From NCBI GenBank assembly GCA_025360395.1, contig JANYCH010000361.1:1-10165 (forward strand): DNA of 10,165 bases, written 5' to 3'. The DNA is from Cytophagales bacterium. GTDB taxonomy: Bacteria > Bacteroidota > Bacteroidia > Cytophagales > UBA9547. Of this stretch, positions 1-6,481 are shown in pieces. The notes under the pieces were generated by a model that was not told the DNA's origin, did not search any database, and saw nothing but the letters and a program-made list of their open reading frames with translations. Both the position numbers and the translations under genes were made by a program. Within the stretch, counting starts at the first letter, position 1. The number at the start of each line of letters is the position of its first letter.

Positions 1-746
1 GCGACAAACAAGAAAACACAACTGGCTATAACCAGGGGATTATTATACGCAAAGATCAACGTTAACCATTCACCTTTTCCTATAAGTGCTGCAAGGAAAA
101 GCAGGCCAAATAAAAGAAGAACACAAGCTCCGTATAATAAGAAAGAAAGGTTCTTTGATGGACTTATGTTTATCTTATTCAAATACCTGGCAAGTAAATA
201 GAGAAAGATGAAATTAAAGAGAGAATACCCATGATTGGTGTTAAGAGTGCCGAATAAAGCCCCGGAAATACAGTTAAAATAAAACAGACCAGCAAGAATA
301 AACAATAATTGATGTTTATTTAGCAATGCTACTCCTCTATTCAACAAAGGGGCTAAAAGGTATAATGCCATATAATTTGTAGCATACCACCAAGTCGTGG
401 TAGAAATAGGAAATAAAGAGTACACGATATTATAAGGTGTTCCTTTCAACAAATGAAATACAAACCCGATTACAACAGAGTAAAATACAATTTGAAGTAT
501 TAAAGAAATAAGGCTTTTAAGTTTAATTTCAATTCCATAATAGCCAGAAATGAACAGAAATGTATTTACACACATAATGACCATACTGTTTAAAAACAAA
601 ATTGGCCAGTCTTTTCCAAATCTTGCAGCATCCAAAGGGCCTATTGTCAGGCCATGAACCATCAGGTGATGGAGGATGATCATTAACATAAGGACAATCC
701 TTAATAATTCAATGTTAGACTGCCTTATTTTAGATTTCTCTATCAT
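1..746 (-). CDS. Acyltransferase-3 family membrane O-acyltransferase (OafA-like), 3' end cut by window edge
   Basis: An open frame starts with ATG at 746 and runs off the left edge after 248 codons without a stop. The family is usually about 330-400 residues, so perhaps 100 C-terminal residues are missing. The N-terminus (IELLRIVLMLMIILHHL, residues 12-28) is the typical first helix of acyltransferase-3 proteins. R16 and H27 are spaced as the R-x10-H pair known to matter for catalysis in this family. Several more hydrophobic segments follow (about 48-69, 78-100, 122-141, 147-165, 175-188, 202-222, 228-248), with FISGYY at 65-70 and a WWYATNYMALYLLAPLLN block near 119-136. Members sit in the inner membrane and move acetyl or other acyl groups onto surface glycans or lipids. 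It begins 6 bp after the GT61 stop, so it is probably co-transcribed and decorates the cluster's polysaccharide. The substrate cannot be read from the sequence. Confidence 0.88.
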   Translation of the reverse strand, partial: MIEKSKIRQSNIELLRIVLMLMIILHHLMVHGLTIGPLDAARFGKDWPILFLNSMVIMCVNTFLFISGYYGIEIKLKSLISLILQIVFYSVVIGFVFHLLKGTPYNIVYSLFPISTTTWWYATNYMALYLLAPLLNRGVALLNKHQLLFILAGLFYFNCISGALFGTLNTNHGYSLFNFIFLYLLARYLNKINISPSKNLSFLLYGACVLLLFGLLFLAALIGKGEWLTLIFAYNNPLVIASCVFLFV

Positions 747-752
747 TCAAAA

Positions 753-1820
753 TCAATTTACAGTTTGTAAAGTTTTTTCCAATTCAGTAATGTTTACAAT
801 GAAATCAGCTGTAAACCTATCTTCACCCTTTACTTCACACAATAAATAATAATAGTCCAGTTGCATTCCAGATGCCATGCTAAAATAATGCAGATTGGTA
901 AAATCGTTTTGCATTTTAAATTCAACCACAGAGCCGCCTTTTGGCATAAATAACATATTAGTCAAACCTGAACCGGTGAGGCCCACCATAGTTTTACATT
1001 CTGAAAATAATTTGACCTGTTCTTCAAAGTTATAGTTTTGAGGATGGATGATCTCATAACCATTATCTATCATCAGTGCTTCTACTTCATCATTGTTTAC
1101 AACTTTACGGTTGTTCACGCCAGATCTGGAAATATATATTTTTCTGAAAGGTTTTATTCTGTTTTTCCCTATGTAATAATCCAAATAGAAATCCCGGATT
1201 TCCTGTAAGACTTCATCTTTAGTGTTGCAACTTGACCCTACATGAGATACAATTGTAAGATCCGGAATTTTGTATACGCTGTCTAGTTTTAAAAAAACAA
1301 TTTGATCTGGGGAAATGCCAAAAGGTTCGAGACTGATATAATGGAAAGTATTGTAATTTTCCGGCAAAAGTATTTTGTAATTTTTAAGCTCTTCCTTTAT
1401 TACAAATAACCTTGGTATTACGTCAGCAAGCCAATGACCGTATCCTACACCATAATGATTGTACAAACACAAATATTTTTCCTTTTTCAGAATTTGGCTG
1501 TTTGCATATGCTTTGACCAGAAAACCAGGTCCATACCAGTTTCGTACGGATTCATGCATAAGTGATTCCCCAATAATATGATAGTGTTTAATTGCCAAAC
1601 CTTCATTTACCAGTAGCCTGGCATTTTTAACCACAGCTTTTGTAACAGGGTTAAAATCCTTATTAAATTCTTGTACAAAATAAGTTTCTTCTCCATTCTG
1701 AAGATTCAAAGGCCTTTTTCTTTTCAGGCTAAATGCTTTTATAACCGTGCTTCTTTGAATGGATAATGATGCCAGTGCTGATATAACATTGTTTAAAATA
1801 TTTATTACAATCCTTTTCAT
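753..1820 (-). CDS. Glycosyltransferase family 61 (DUF563-type) protein
   Basis: A complete 355-residue protein with an ATG start and TGA stop. The C-terminal two thirds carry the GT61 signature: GHWLADVIPRL (128-138), KIYISR (227-232) followed by NRKVVNNDEVE (237-247), IIHPQNYNFEEQVKLFSECK (257-276) and GLTGSGLTNMLFMPKGG (280-296). GT61 enzymes are inverting transferases that move pentose or GlcNAc-type sugars in characterised eukaryotic members; bacterial members occur in capsule and O-antigen loci with mostly unknown acceptors. The segment often written HGAGLTN in the family reads TGSGLTN here, so a Thr stands where many members have His. No signal peptide or clear membrane helix is visible; the N-terminus is only mildly hydrophobic. 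It follows the only sizeable gap in the cluster (121 bp) and is 6 bp upstream of the acyltransferase gene. The family call is firm; donor and acceptor are unknown. Confidence 0.9.
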   Translation of the reverse strand: MKRIVINILNNVISALASLSIQRSTVIKAFSLKRKRPLNLQNGEETYFVQEFNKDFNPVTKAVVKNARLLVNEGLAIKHYHIIGESLMHESVRNWYGPGFLVKAYANSQILKKEKYLCLYNHYGVGYGHWLADVIPRLFVIKEELKNYKILLPENYNTFHYISLEPFGISPDQIVFLKLDSVYKIPDLTIVSHVGSSCNTKDEVLQEIRDFYLDYYIGKNRIKPFRKIYISRSGVNNRKVVNNDEVEALMIDNGYEIIHPQNYNFEEQVKLFSECKTMVGLTGSGLTNMLFMPKGGSVVEFKMQNDFTNLHYFSMASGMQLDYYYLLCEVKGEDRFTADFIVNITELEKTLQTVN

Positions 1821-1941
1821 TCTAATGGCTATTGCTGAATAAATTTTTTATTGGTCATTCATAATCAAAAAATCAAAAGGAGGATCCTATGAATTAACAA
1901 TTTACAGACTATTTGAAGCAGTTTTAAAAAACTAACTCTGA
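1821..1941 (-). other. 121-bp non-coding gap, the only sizeable spacer in the cluster
   Basis: All three minus-strand frames contain stops and no small gene is evident. Just downstream of the GT4 stop lies a weak AT-only inverted repeat (AGTTTT/AAAACT, 1920-1933), too weak to call a terminator. At 1878-1888 the transcribed strand reads ATAGGATCCTCCTTTT, which contains an 8-bp palindrome (AGGATCCT) and a CCTCCT hexamer. I looked for the Bacteroidota promoter pattern (TTTG near -33, TAnnTTTG near -7) and found no convincing pair. The gap could hold a weak promoter or an mRNA leader for the last two genes, or it may be a junction left by recombination. Confidence 0.4.
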
Positions 1942-3075
1942 TTATAATAATTTAATTAAACTTTCGGCAAATTCGAGAATGCGCGATTTATAATTTATCT
2001 TTTCCGGGACAAGGTTTGTATTTTCAGCTAAAATCAACTGATCTTTTAACGACTCAATATCCAAAGGATTAAAAAAGTTAACATTCTTATTAGTTTGCTC
2101 CCTGTGCACTGGCAAATCTGATAAAATTAACCATTTCCCTAAGCTCTTGGCATCCTCAACTACAGTACTCCATCCTTCGAATAAAGATGGTTGTATAACT
2201 GCTTTGGCGGCTTGCATTAAAATTAATTGTTCTTTTCTATCGATAAAACCCAAGAAAATGCAATTGTCTTGCAGATTATGAGTTTTAACATATTCTTTTA
2301 ATTCACTGGCGTATATTCCGCCTCCGGTATCTTCGTTTCCAGTAAAAACTACCATCACTTCAATCCCTGATTTCTTCAGAGATTCTATTGCTTTGATAAT
2401 GATAAAATGATTTTTGTGTTTCCAGAATTGATTTGGTGATATATAAAACGAGTCCTTAATTTGATATTTAGCTAATACTGATTCAATCAGATTAAAATCA
2501 AGTACCGGAAGCGATACTGCAAAAGGCACGACGTATTTTTTACAAACAGAGCCCGGATAGAATTTTTCAAAACTATTTTCAGAATCCTGGCTGCTGAAAA
2601 CAACCTCATTTTTTGAATAAGCAATTTTTTCGTGTTGGGTTTTTCTTATTTCAGCAACCTCATTACCAAGATATTCTGGATAATATTTGTCTTGCAAATC
2701 CGGGATCCAGTATATTTTTCTGCTGCATTTGTACAGCGGAAGTTGTTCGTAATAACCAAATAATACAGGAAGCTGCTCATTTGAATATCCTTTGTGTATT
2801 AAGTTTTTTTTGAAAAGCTTTCTTGATAGTAAATTGAGAGCCCTTTCGAAAAATGAATAATTAAAAGAAGCATTCAGGTAGGAAAGGTACGGATAACCAG
2901 TTTCCCTTATTTTATTAAAAGATGCAATATCATCTGATAAAACAATGATATGAGGCTTTTTTTCTTCAGAAAGCTGATGAAATGATTGCACCATATTAAG
3001 AAAGTAATAAGTTCCGCCAATCCAATTGTTGGAATATGAAAACAGCAACCCTAAAACTTTTCTGTCTTTAACCAT
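1942..3075 (-). CDS. Glycosyltransferase family 4 (group 1, GT-B fold)
   Basis: A complete 377-residue protein of typical GT4 length. The N-terminal Rossmann-like half begins after a short lead with LGLLFSYSNNWIGGTYYFLN (8-27), whose Gly-Gly loop is usual for GT-B enzymes. IPDLQDKYYPEYL (124-136) resembles the PD-x-Q...PE-x-F stretch of a common GT4 subgroup. The C-terminal donor domain shows YISPNQFWKHKNH (211-223), VVFTGNED (242-249), IFLGFIDRKEQL (273-284) and PSLFEGWSTVVEDAKSLG (296-313). In the last block E300 is the first acidic residue of the E-x7-E motif, and the position of the second is filled by D308, preceded by E307. The family retains anomeric configuration and uses nucleotide sugars in the cytoplasm; the donor is unknown. 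The ATG start lies inside the SDR gene, giving a 25-bp overlap. The 121-bp gap follows its stop. Confidence 0.92.
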   Translation of the reverse strand: MVKDRKVLGLLFSYSNNWIGGTYYFLNMVQSFHQLSEEKKPHIIVLSDDIASFNKIRETGYPYLSYLNASFNYSFFERALNLLSRKLFKKNLIHKGYSNEQLPVLFGYYEQLPLYKCSRKIYWIPDLQDKYYPEYLGNEVAEIRKTQHEKIAYSKNEVVFSSQDSENSFEKFYPGSVCKKYVVPFAVSLPVLDFNLIESVLAKYQIKDSFYISPNQFWKHKNHFIIIKAIESLKKSGIEVMVVFTGNEDTGGGIYASELKEYVKTHNLQDNCIFLGFIDRKEQLILMQAAKAVIQPSLFEGWSTVVEDAKSLGKWLILSDLPVHREQTNKNVNFFNPLDIESLKDQLILAENTNLVPEKINYKSRILEFAESLIKLL

Positions 3076-3947
3076 TTAATAAAATTTGTTAATCCTTCAT
3101 TCAGGCTTATTGTACTTTCGAAACCATAGCTTTTTAGTACCGAAACATCGGCGACCCAGTTAATCGGGTCTCCTTCTCTTCTCTGCCCCCCGAAAGAAAC
3201 TTTAAAATCCTTAAAGTATAAACTCCGGAAAACAGTAACTGCACTGCTTATGGTGGTTTCGATTCCACTGGCAATATTAATGCATTCCCCTTTAAAATCA
3301 GCCTTGTTTAAAATGTGCAAAACAGCTTTTACAACATCATCTACATAGATGAAATCCCGGGATTCGTCTCCGGTTCCCCACATTTCGAGGGTTGAAGAAA
3401 GTAATGCCTTCTGATGCAGGTCCCAGAACAACTGTTTTTTGAGACCAGGGCCATAAACCGAAAAAGGGCGTACAGAACAGGTTTTTATTTTAAATAAAGT
3501 GCTGTACTGATTTAGTATTTCTTCACTTAATTTTTTGTGCAAACCATAAGGTGAAAGTGGGTTTAAAACAGAATCTTCTTTTACAGGCAAATGCTTTGGA
3601 TTTCCATAAACTGCTGCACTAGAAAAATTGATAAACTTACAATCAGGATTATATAGTCTGATAGCATCCAGGAGCTTTACAACCAGAAAAGTGTTAAGAT
3701 TAAAATCTTTATGTGGATTCAAAAAAGAATCAGGAACACTGGCAGCTCCGGCGCAATTGATACAGGCGTCGAACTGATGTGTAAGAAAAATTTCTTTAAA
3801 ATCAGCGTTTGTTGCATCTATCTGAAAATAATTTGGTGATACATAATCATTTACAACATCGCAGCCAAATACCTCGCAGGTGCCTCCGAGTAGGTTAAGG
3901 AAATGAGATCCGATAAATCCTTTTGAGCCAGTAATTAAGATTTTCAT
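3051..3947 (-). CDS. NAD(P)-dependent sugar epimerase/dehydratase (extended SDR family)
   Basis: A complete 298-residue protein. The N-terminus MKILITGSKGFIGSHF has the extended-SDR dinucleotide motif GxxGxxG (G7, G10, G13). The catalytic set is present: S109/S110 in FSSAAVYG and Y134-x3-K138 in SPYGLHKK. Further family blocks are RPFSVYGPG (160-168), RDFIYVDDVV (197-206) and GECINIASG (220-228). Such enzymes interconvert nucleotide sugars, for example as UDP-hexose 4-epimerases or 4,6-dehydratase/reductase-like enzymes, in the cytoplasm. The protein is shorter than GalE (about 338 residues) and does not open like GDP-fucose synthase, so I do not give a specific substrate. Its ATG start overlaps the LbH acyltransferase stop by 4 bp (ATGA), and its 3' end overlaps the next GT4 gene by 25 bp, so it is a core operon member that likely supplies one of the sugars used by neighbouring transferases. 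Confidence 0.9.
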   Translation of the reverse strand: MKILITGSKGFIGSHFLNLLGGTCEVFGCDVVNDYVSPNYFQIDATNADFKEIFLTHQFDACINCAGAASVPDSFLNPHKDFNLNTFLVVKLLDAIRLYNPDCKFINFSSAAVYGNPKHLPVKEDSVLNPLSPYGLHKKLSEEILNQYSTLFKIKTCSVRPFSVYGPGLKKQLFWDLHQKALLSSTLEMWGTGDESRDFIYVDDVVKAVLHILNKADFKGECINIASGIETTISSAVTVFRSLYFKDFKVSFGGQRREGDPINWVADVSVLKSYGFESTISLNEGLTNFIKWLKTEKF

Positions 3948-4558
3948 TTTAAACGCTTTACAACAACAGCAGGATTACCTGCCACAACAGTCCACGGTTC
4001 CACATCCTTAGTGACGACAGCCCCGGCGGCAACTATAGAACCCTTACCAATAGTAACTCCTTTTAAAATTATTGCACCGAAATTTATCCAAACATTGTCT
4101 TCAATTGTAATTGACCTAGTTTGAATTGACGCTTTATCTACATGATGTCCGTTTTTTAAATATTCAATATGTCTTTGTTGTCTTTCATCTGCATCAAGTT
4201 CATGCGCATTAGTATCTACTATGCCAACATTATGAGATATAAGAACATCATTACCAATTTTGACCAATTCCCCAGACCAAATTCTTGTACCTTCGCCAAT
4301 AAAACAACGAGAGCCGATTTCAATTTTACCACCGTACTTAAAAGTGCATAATTCACCCATTATAATAGTTTCATCACCAACAATGATATCAGATATTTTA
4401 CCGCCTAAATTATAAATTTTGGATGTGGAGTATAAATTTACATTCGAACCTATGGTGATTCTTTGCAAATTCATAGCATTCTTATACTTATCAACTTCTT
4501 GTTGAATAAGTATTGGTGGTATTATTTTAAAAATTAATTTTCTTAGCCAGCCTATCAC
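3944..4558 (-). CDS. Hexapeptide-repeat (LbH) acyltransferase, GTG start
   Basis: A 204-residue protein of the maltose/serine-type O-acetyltransferase group (WbbJ-like). The body is a run of hexapeptide repeats forming a left-handed beta-helix: IGSNV, IIVGDETIIMG, IEIGSRCFIGEGTRI, VKIGNDVLISHNVGI, ITIEDNVWINFGAII, VTIGKGSIVAAGAVV. It ends in the usual VVAGNPAVVVKRLK cap (191-204). H109 and H119 (in DTNAHEL) are candidates for the catalytic base. Members use acetyl-CoA (sometimes succinyl-CoA) to O-acylate sugars in the cytoplasm. The start is GTG at 4558. It is fused with the upstream stop as GTGA, and an in-frame TAA lies immediately before it, so no longer form exists. The next ATG (residue 29) would remove the N-terminal helix. 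No Shine-Dalgarno sequence is visible, so translational coupling is likely. The acceptor is unknown. Confidence 0.9.
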   Translation of the reverse strand: MIGWLRKLIFKIIPPILIQQEVDKYKNAMNLQRITIGSNVNLYSTSKIYNLGGKISDIIVGDETIIMGELCTFKYGGKIEIGSRCFIGEGTRIWSGELVKIGNDVLISHNVGIVDTNAHELDADERQQRHIEYLKNGHHVDKASIQTRSITIEDNVWINFGAIILKGVTIGKGSIVAAGAVVTKDVEPWTVVAGNPAVVVKRLK

Positions 4559-5478
4559 TTACTTTTTAATATTGATTCCAGAAAACGACATATAAGTAAT
4601 TTGATTCTAAACCCAACTCCATGCTTTGTTGAATTAATTTTGCTAAACATTATATCAAGGTATTGAATATCTATTCTTTTAATTTTATTATGCTTTAAAG
4701 GAAAGGTAATTTCATAAGAATCTAAATTGGATATATTATTATTTCCTCCCGTATGAGTGGAATTATCTCCGAAACCAATATTCCTTACTAAATTTTGTGT
4801 GGAATTAATAGCATAGCCATTATTTAAGAGTATTGTATAAAACCATTGAACATCCCAAGTATTAAAGGATCCACGATAACATTCATCAAACATACTGCTA
4901 TAAAAAAGAAACCATTTTCTTGAACCAATTGATTTCTCTATTTTTCTTTTCGTAGCCCTTTCAGGCCATGCCTTCATATTCTTATCGTACTTTTCCCATG
5001 CCCTTCTCCAGGTTGCCCAACCCCAAATTCCGCCATGTCCCCATAAATATGAATACGAATTATCCCACGTTCCAAGCAAATTGGACCCGGAAATGCTCCA
5101 CACCTCTGTATCGTCCTTATAATATTCAAGAAGTTCTGTACAAAACCGGAAAAAGCTGCTATCAGGCAATGTATCATCTTCTAAAATTATGCCGGCTTCT
5201 TCATGGCTAAAAAACCAGGTTATCCCTTCACTTACTGCCTCTTTACATCCTTTGTTGTTTTCACGTAAAAGAGTTTGTACTTCACAATTCCAGTCTATAT
5301 TTTCTAAAACTTTACTTCTGGCTTGCCTGCACAATTCTTCCTCACCTTCCTTTTCAATTCTGGGCCCGTCAGCTGCAAGGTAAAGTTTGGCAGGTTTGGC
5401 TTCCCTTATTTTTTCAAATACTCTTGCAGTTGTATCCGGTCTGTTAAAAATCAAAAATAATACAGCAGTATTCAGCAT
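4555..5478 (-). CDS. HlpA-like nucleotide-diphospho-sugar transferase (GT-A fold, GT2-like)
   Basis: A complete 307-residue protein with an ATG start, resembling the family often labelled hemolytic protein HlpA-like or nucleotide-diphospho-sugar transferase. The N-terminus AVLFLIFNRPDTTARVFEKI (5-24) is a GT-A first strand with the NRPD loop, followed by KLYLAADGPR (31-40) and RENNKGCKEAVSEGI (72-86). IILEDDTLPD (97-106) carries the acidic E100-D101-D102 cluster expected to bind the metal and nucleotide sugar. A distinctive aromatic block HGGIWGWATWRRAWEKYD (148-165) and NTWDVQWFY (206-214) follow, then IGFGDNSTHTGG (234-245). The old hemolysin label is not functional evidence; the fold and context point to a sugar transferase. 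It starts 4 bp after the GT2 stop and ends in a 4-bp overlap with the LbH gene. Its last 300 bases are unusually AT-rich (about 27% GC by hand count). Confidence 0.85.
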   Translation of the reverse strand: MLNTAVLFLIFNRPDTTARVFEKIREAKPAKLYLAADGPRIEKEGEEELCRQARSKVLENIDWNCEVQTLLRENNKGCKEAVSEGITWFFSHEEAGIILEDDTLPDSSFFRFCTELLEYYKDDTEVWSISGSNLLGTWDNSYSYLWGHGGIWGWATWRRAWEKYDKNMKAWPERATKRKIEKSIGSRKWFLFYSSMFDECYRGSFNTWDVQWFYTILLNNGYAINSTQNLVRNIGFGDNSTHTGGNNNISNLDSYEITFPLKHNKIKRIDIQYLDIMFSKINSTKHGVGFRIKLLICRFLESILKSK

Positions 5479-5482
5479 ACTA

Positions 5483-6481
5483 TTATTTCAGATTAAGGCA
5501 TTTTATTAATATTCTCACCCAAAGAGGTTCTTGAAGTTTATGAACTTTGTAAGCACCTGAAATTTTACCTAATGTGTCGGCCACATCCATCCTGTATTGG
5601 ATCATGGAATAATATCTACCAGGTATATGAAAAAGCTTTTTCACTATAGAAATGAATGCAACATTCATATCCGGCAATTTCACTTTGTCAATTTCTTCCG
5701 GAAAAACTTCAATTACTGCTTCATGTTCTGAAGAGCCGTAACCGTATATCAACTTTGAAATATAAAAAATAGAGGTTCTTTTTACAGGAATAATGTGGTC
5801 AACCTGAAGTTCAGGTGAGCTTCCACAAGACCAGCCATTTTTTATAGCAGTTAAAACGATCTGCAAATCTCCACCTGTGCTTAAACTGTTACCATACCTG
5901 CAGAGATTGGTGTATTTCCCACTAAGAAAATTATCGACGTAGATTTTCATGATATTACGCTTGATAACCATACCAGTTCCTATTGGGTTGCTATCAGCAT
6001 AAATACTGCATGCAATTTTATTTTCTTTGGTGGACTTTTCCTGAAAAAAACCAATGGCAAATTTACTTACCCATTCTTCGACTTCACCAGAAAATAAAAC
6101 TTTTACAACTCCAGGGCCCCAAACACTAACCTGGGGATAATTTTTAATCAATCGCATTAAATTTATGAGATAGTTCTCATTGGGCACATTATCATCATCA
6201 AAATTAATGAGGATTTCTGAGGAGGTTTCTAATACTCCTTTTATAACAGCATTTGATTTTCCCTGCTTACTTTCTACTATGAGCCTAAACCAAGGGCAGC
6301 TTTTCAGAAATTTCCGGATATATTCAAATGAGTCAAGGGGTGGATTACTATTATTGTCAACAATAACTCCTTCCACTACAATGCCTTTTGGTATTTTGAG
6401 CCGAACAAATGAATCCAGAACCTGCGAAAATATTTGAGGATCAGGGTTATAGGTACAGGTAGTAATGGCAATATCAGGCAT
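5483..6481 (-). CDS. Glycosyltransferase family 2 (GT-A fold)
   Basis: A complete 332-residue protein with an ATG start and TAA stop. It opens with IAITTCTYNPD (4-14), a GT-A first strand, then GVIVDNNSNPP (38-48), the nucleotide-binding Asp/Asn loop, and ESKQGKSNAVIKGV (70-83). INFDDDNVPNENYL (92-105) contains the D95-D96-D97 metal-binding motif. ADSNPIGTGMVIKRN (162-176) and STGGDLQIVLTAIKNGW (201-217) form the acceptor-side region, with D205 a candidate catalytic base. The C-terminal third (about 235-332) lacks recognisable motifs and has no strong membrane helix. The start shares one base with the upstream GT4 stop (TAATG), so translation is likely coupled. Donor and acceptor are not predictable. 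Confidence 0.92.
   Translation of the reverse strand: MPDIAITTCTYNPDPQIFSQVLDSFVRLKIPKGIVVEGVIVDNNSNPPLDSFEYIRKFLKSCPWFRLIVESKQGKSNAVIKGVLETSSEILINFDDDNVPNENYLINLMRLIKNYPQVSVWGPGVVKVLFSGEVEEWVSKFAIGFFQEKSTKENKIACSIYADSNPIGTGMVIKRNIMKIYVDNFLSGKYTNLCRYGNSLSTGGDLQIVLTAIKNGWSCGSSPELQVDHIIPVKRTSIFYISKLIYGYGSSEHEAVIEVFPEEIDKVKLPDMNVAFISIVKKLFHIPGRYYSMIQYRMDVADTLGKISGAYKVHKLQEPLWVRILIKCLNLK

Noticed and set aside
1876..1888. The minus strand GGATCCTCCTTTT resembles the 3' tail of 16S rRNA (GGATCACCTCCTTTCT).
   Set aside because: Only about a dozen bases match with a two-base gap, and the preceding sequence shows no resemblance to 16S helix 45, so it is most likely chance.
1878..1897. A perfect AGGAGG followed five bases later by ATG on the plus strand.
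   Set aside because: The reading frame is ATG-AAT-TAA, only two codons, so there is no gene. It lies on the strand opposite to all genes.
1920..1933. Inverted repeat AGTTTT/AAAACT after the GT4 stop as a possible terminator.
   Set aside because: The stem is short and almost all A/T with a two-base loop, giving too little stability for an intrinsic terminator.
1821..1941. Possible Bacteroidota promoter (TAAATTG on the minus strand as a -7-like box).
   Set aside because: It lacks one T of TAnnTTTG and has no TTTG at the right distance upstream.
3051..3947. The SDR as GDP-L-fucose synthase, to match the fucosyltransferase.
   Set aside because: The N-terminus and blocks look like generic epimerase/dehydratase proteins, and the GDP-fucose synthase opening (GxxGMVG type) is absent.
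4968..5210. Plus-strand and alternative-frame open stretches inside the HlpA-like gene and similar ones elsewhere.
   Set aside because: They lie wholly inside well-supported genes, show no family motifs and have composition expected of antisense frames.
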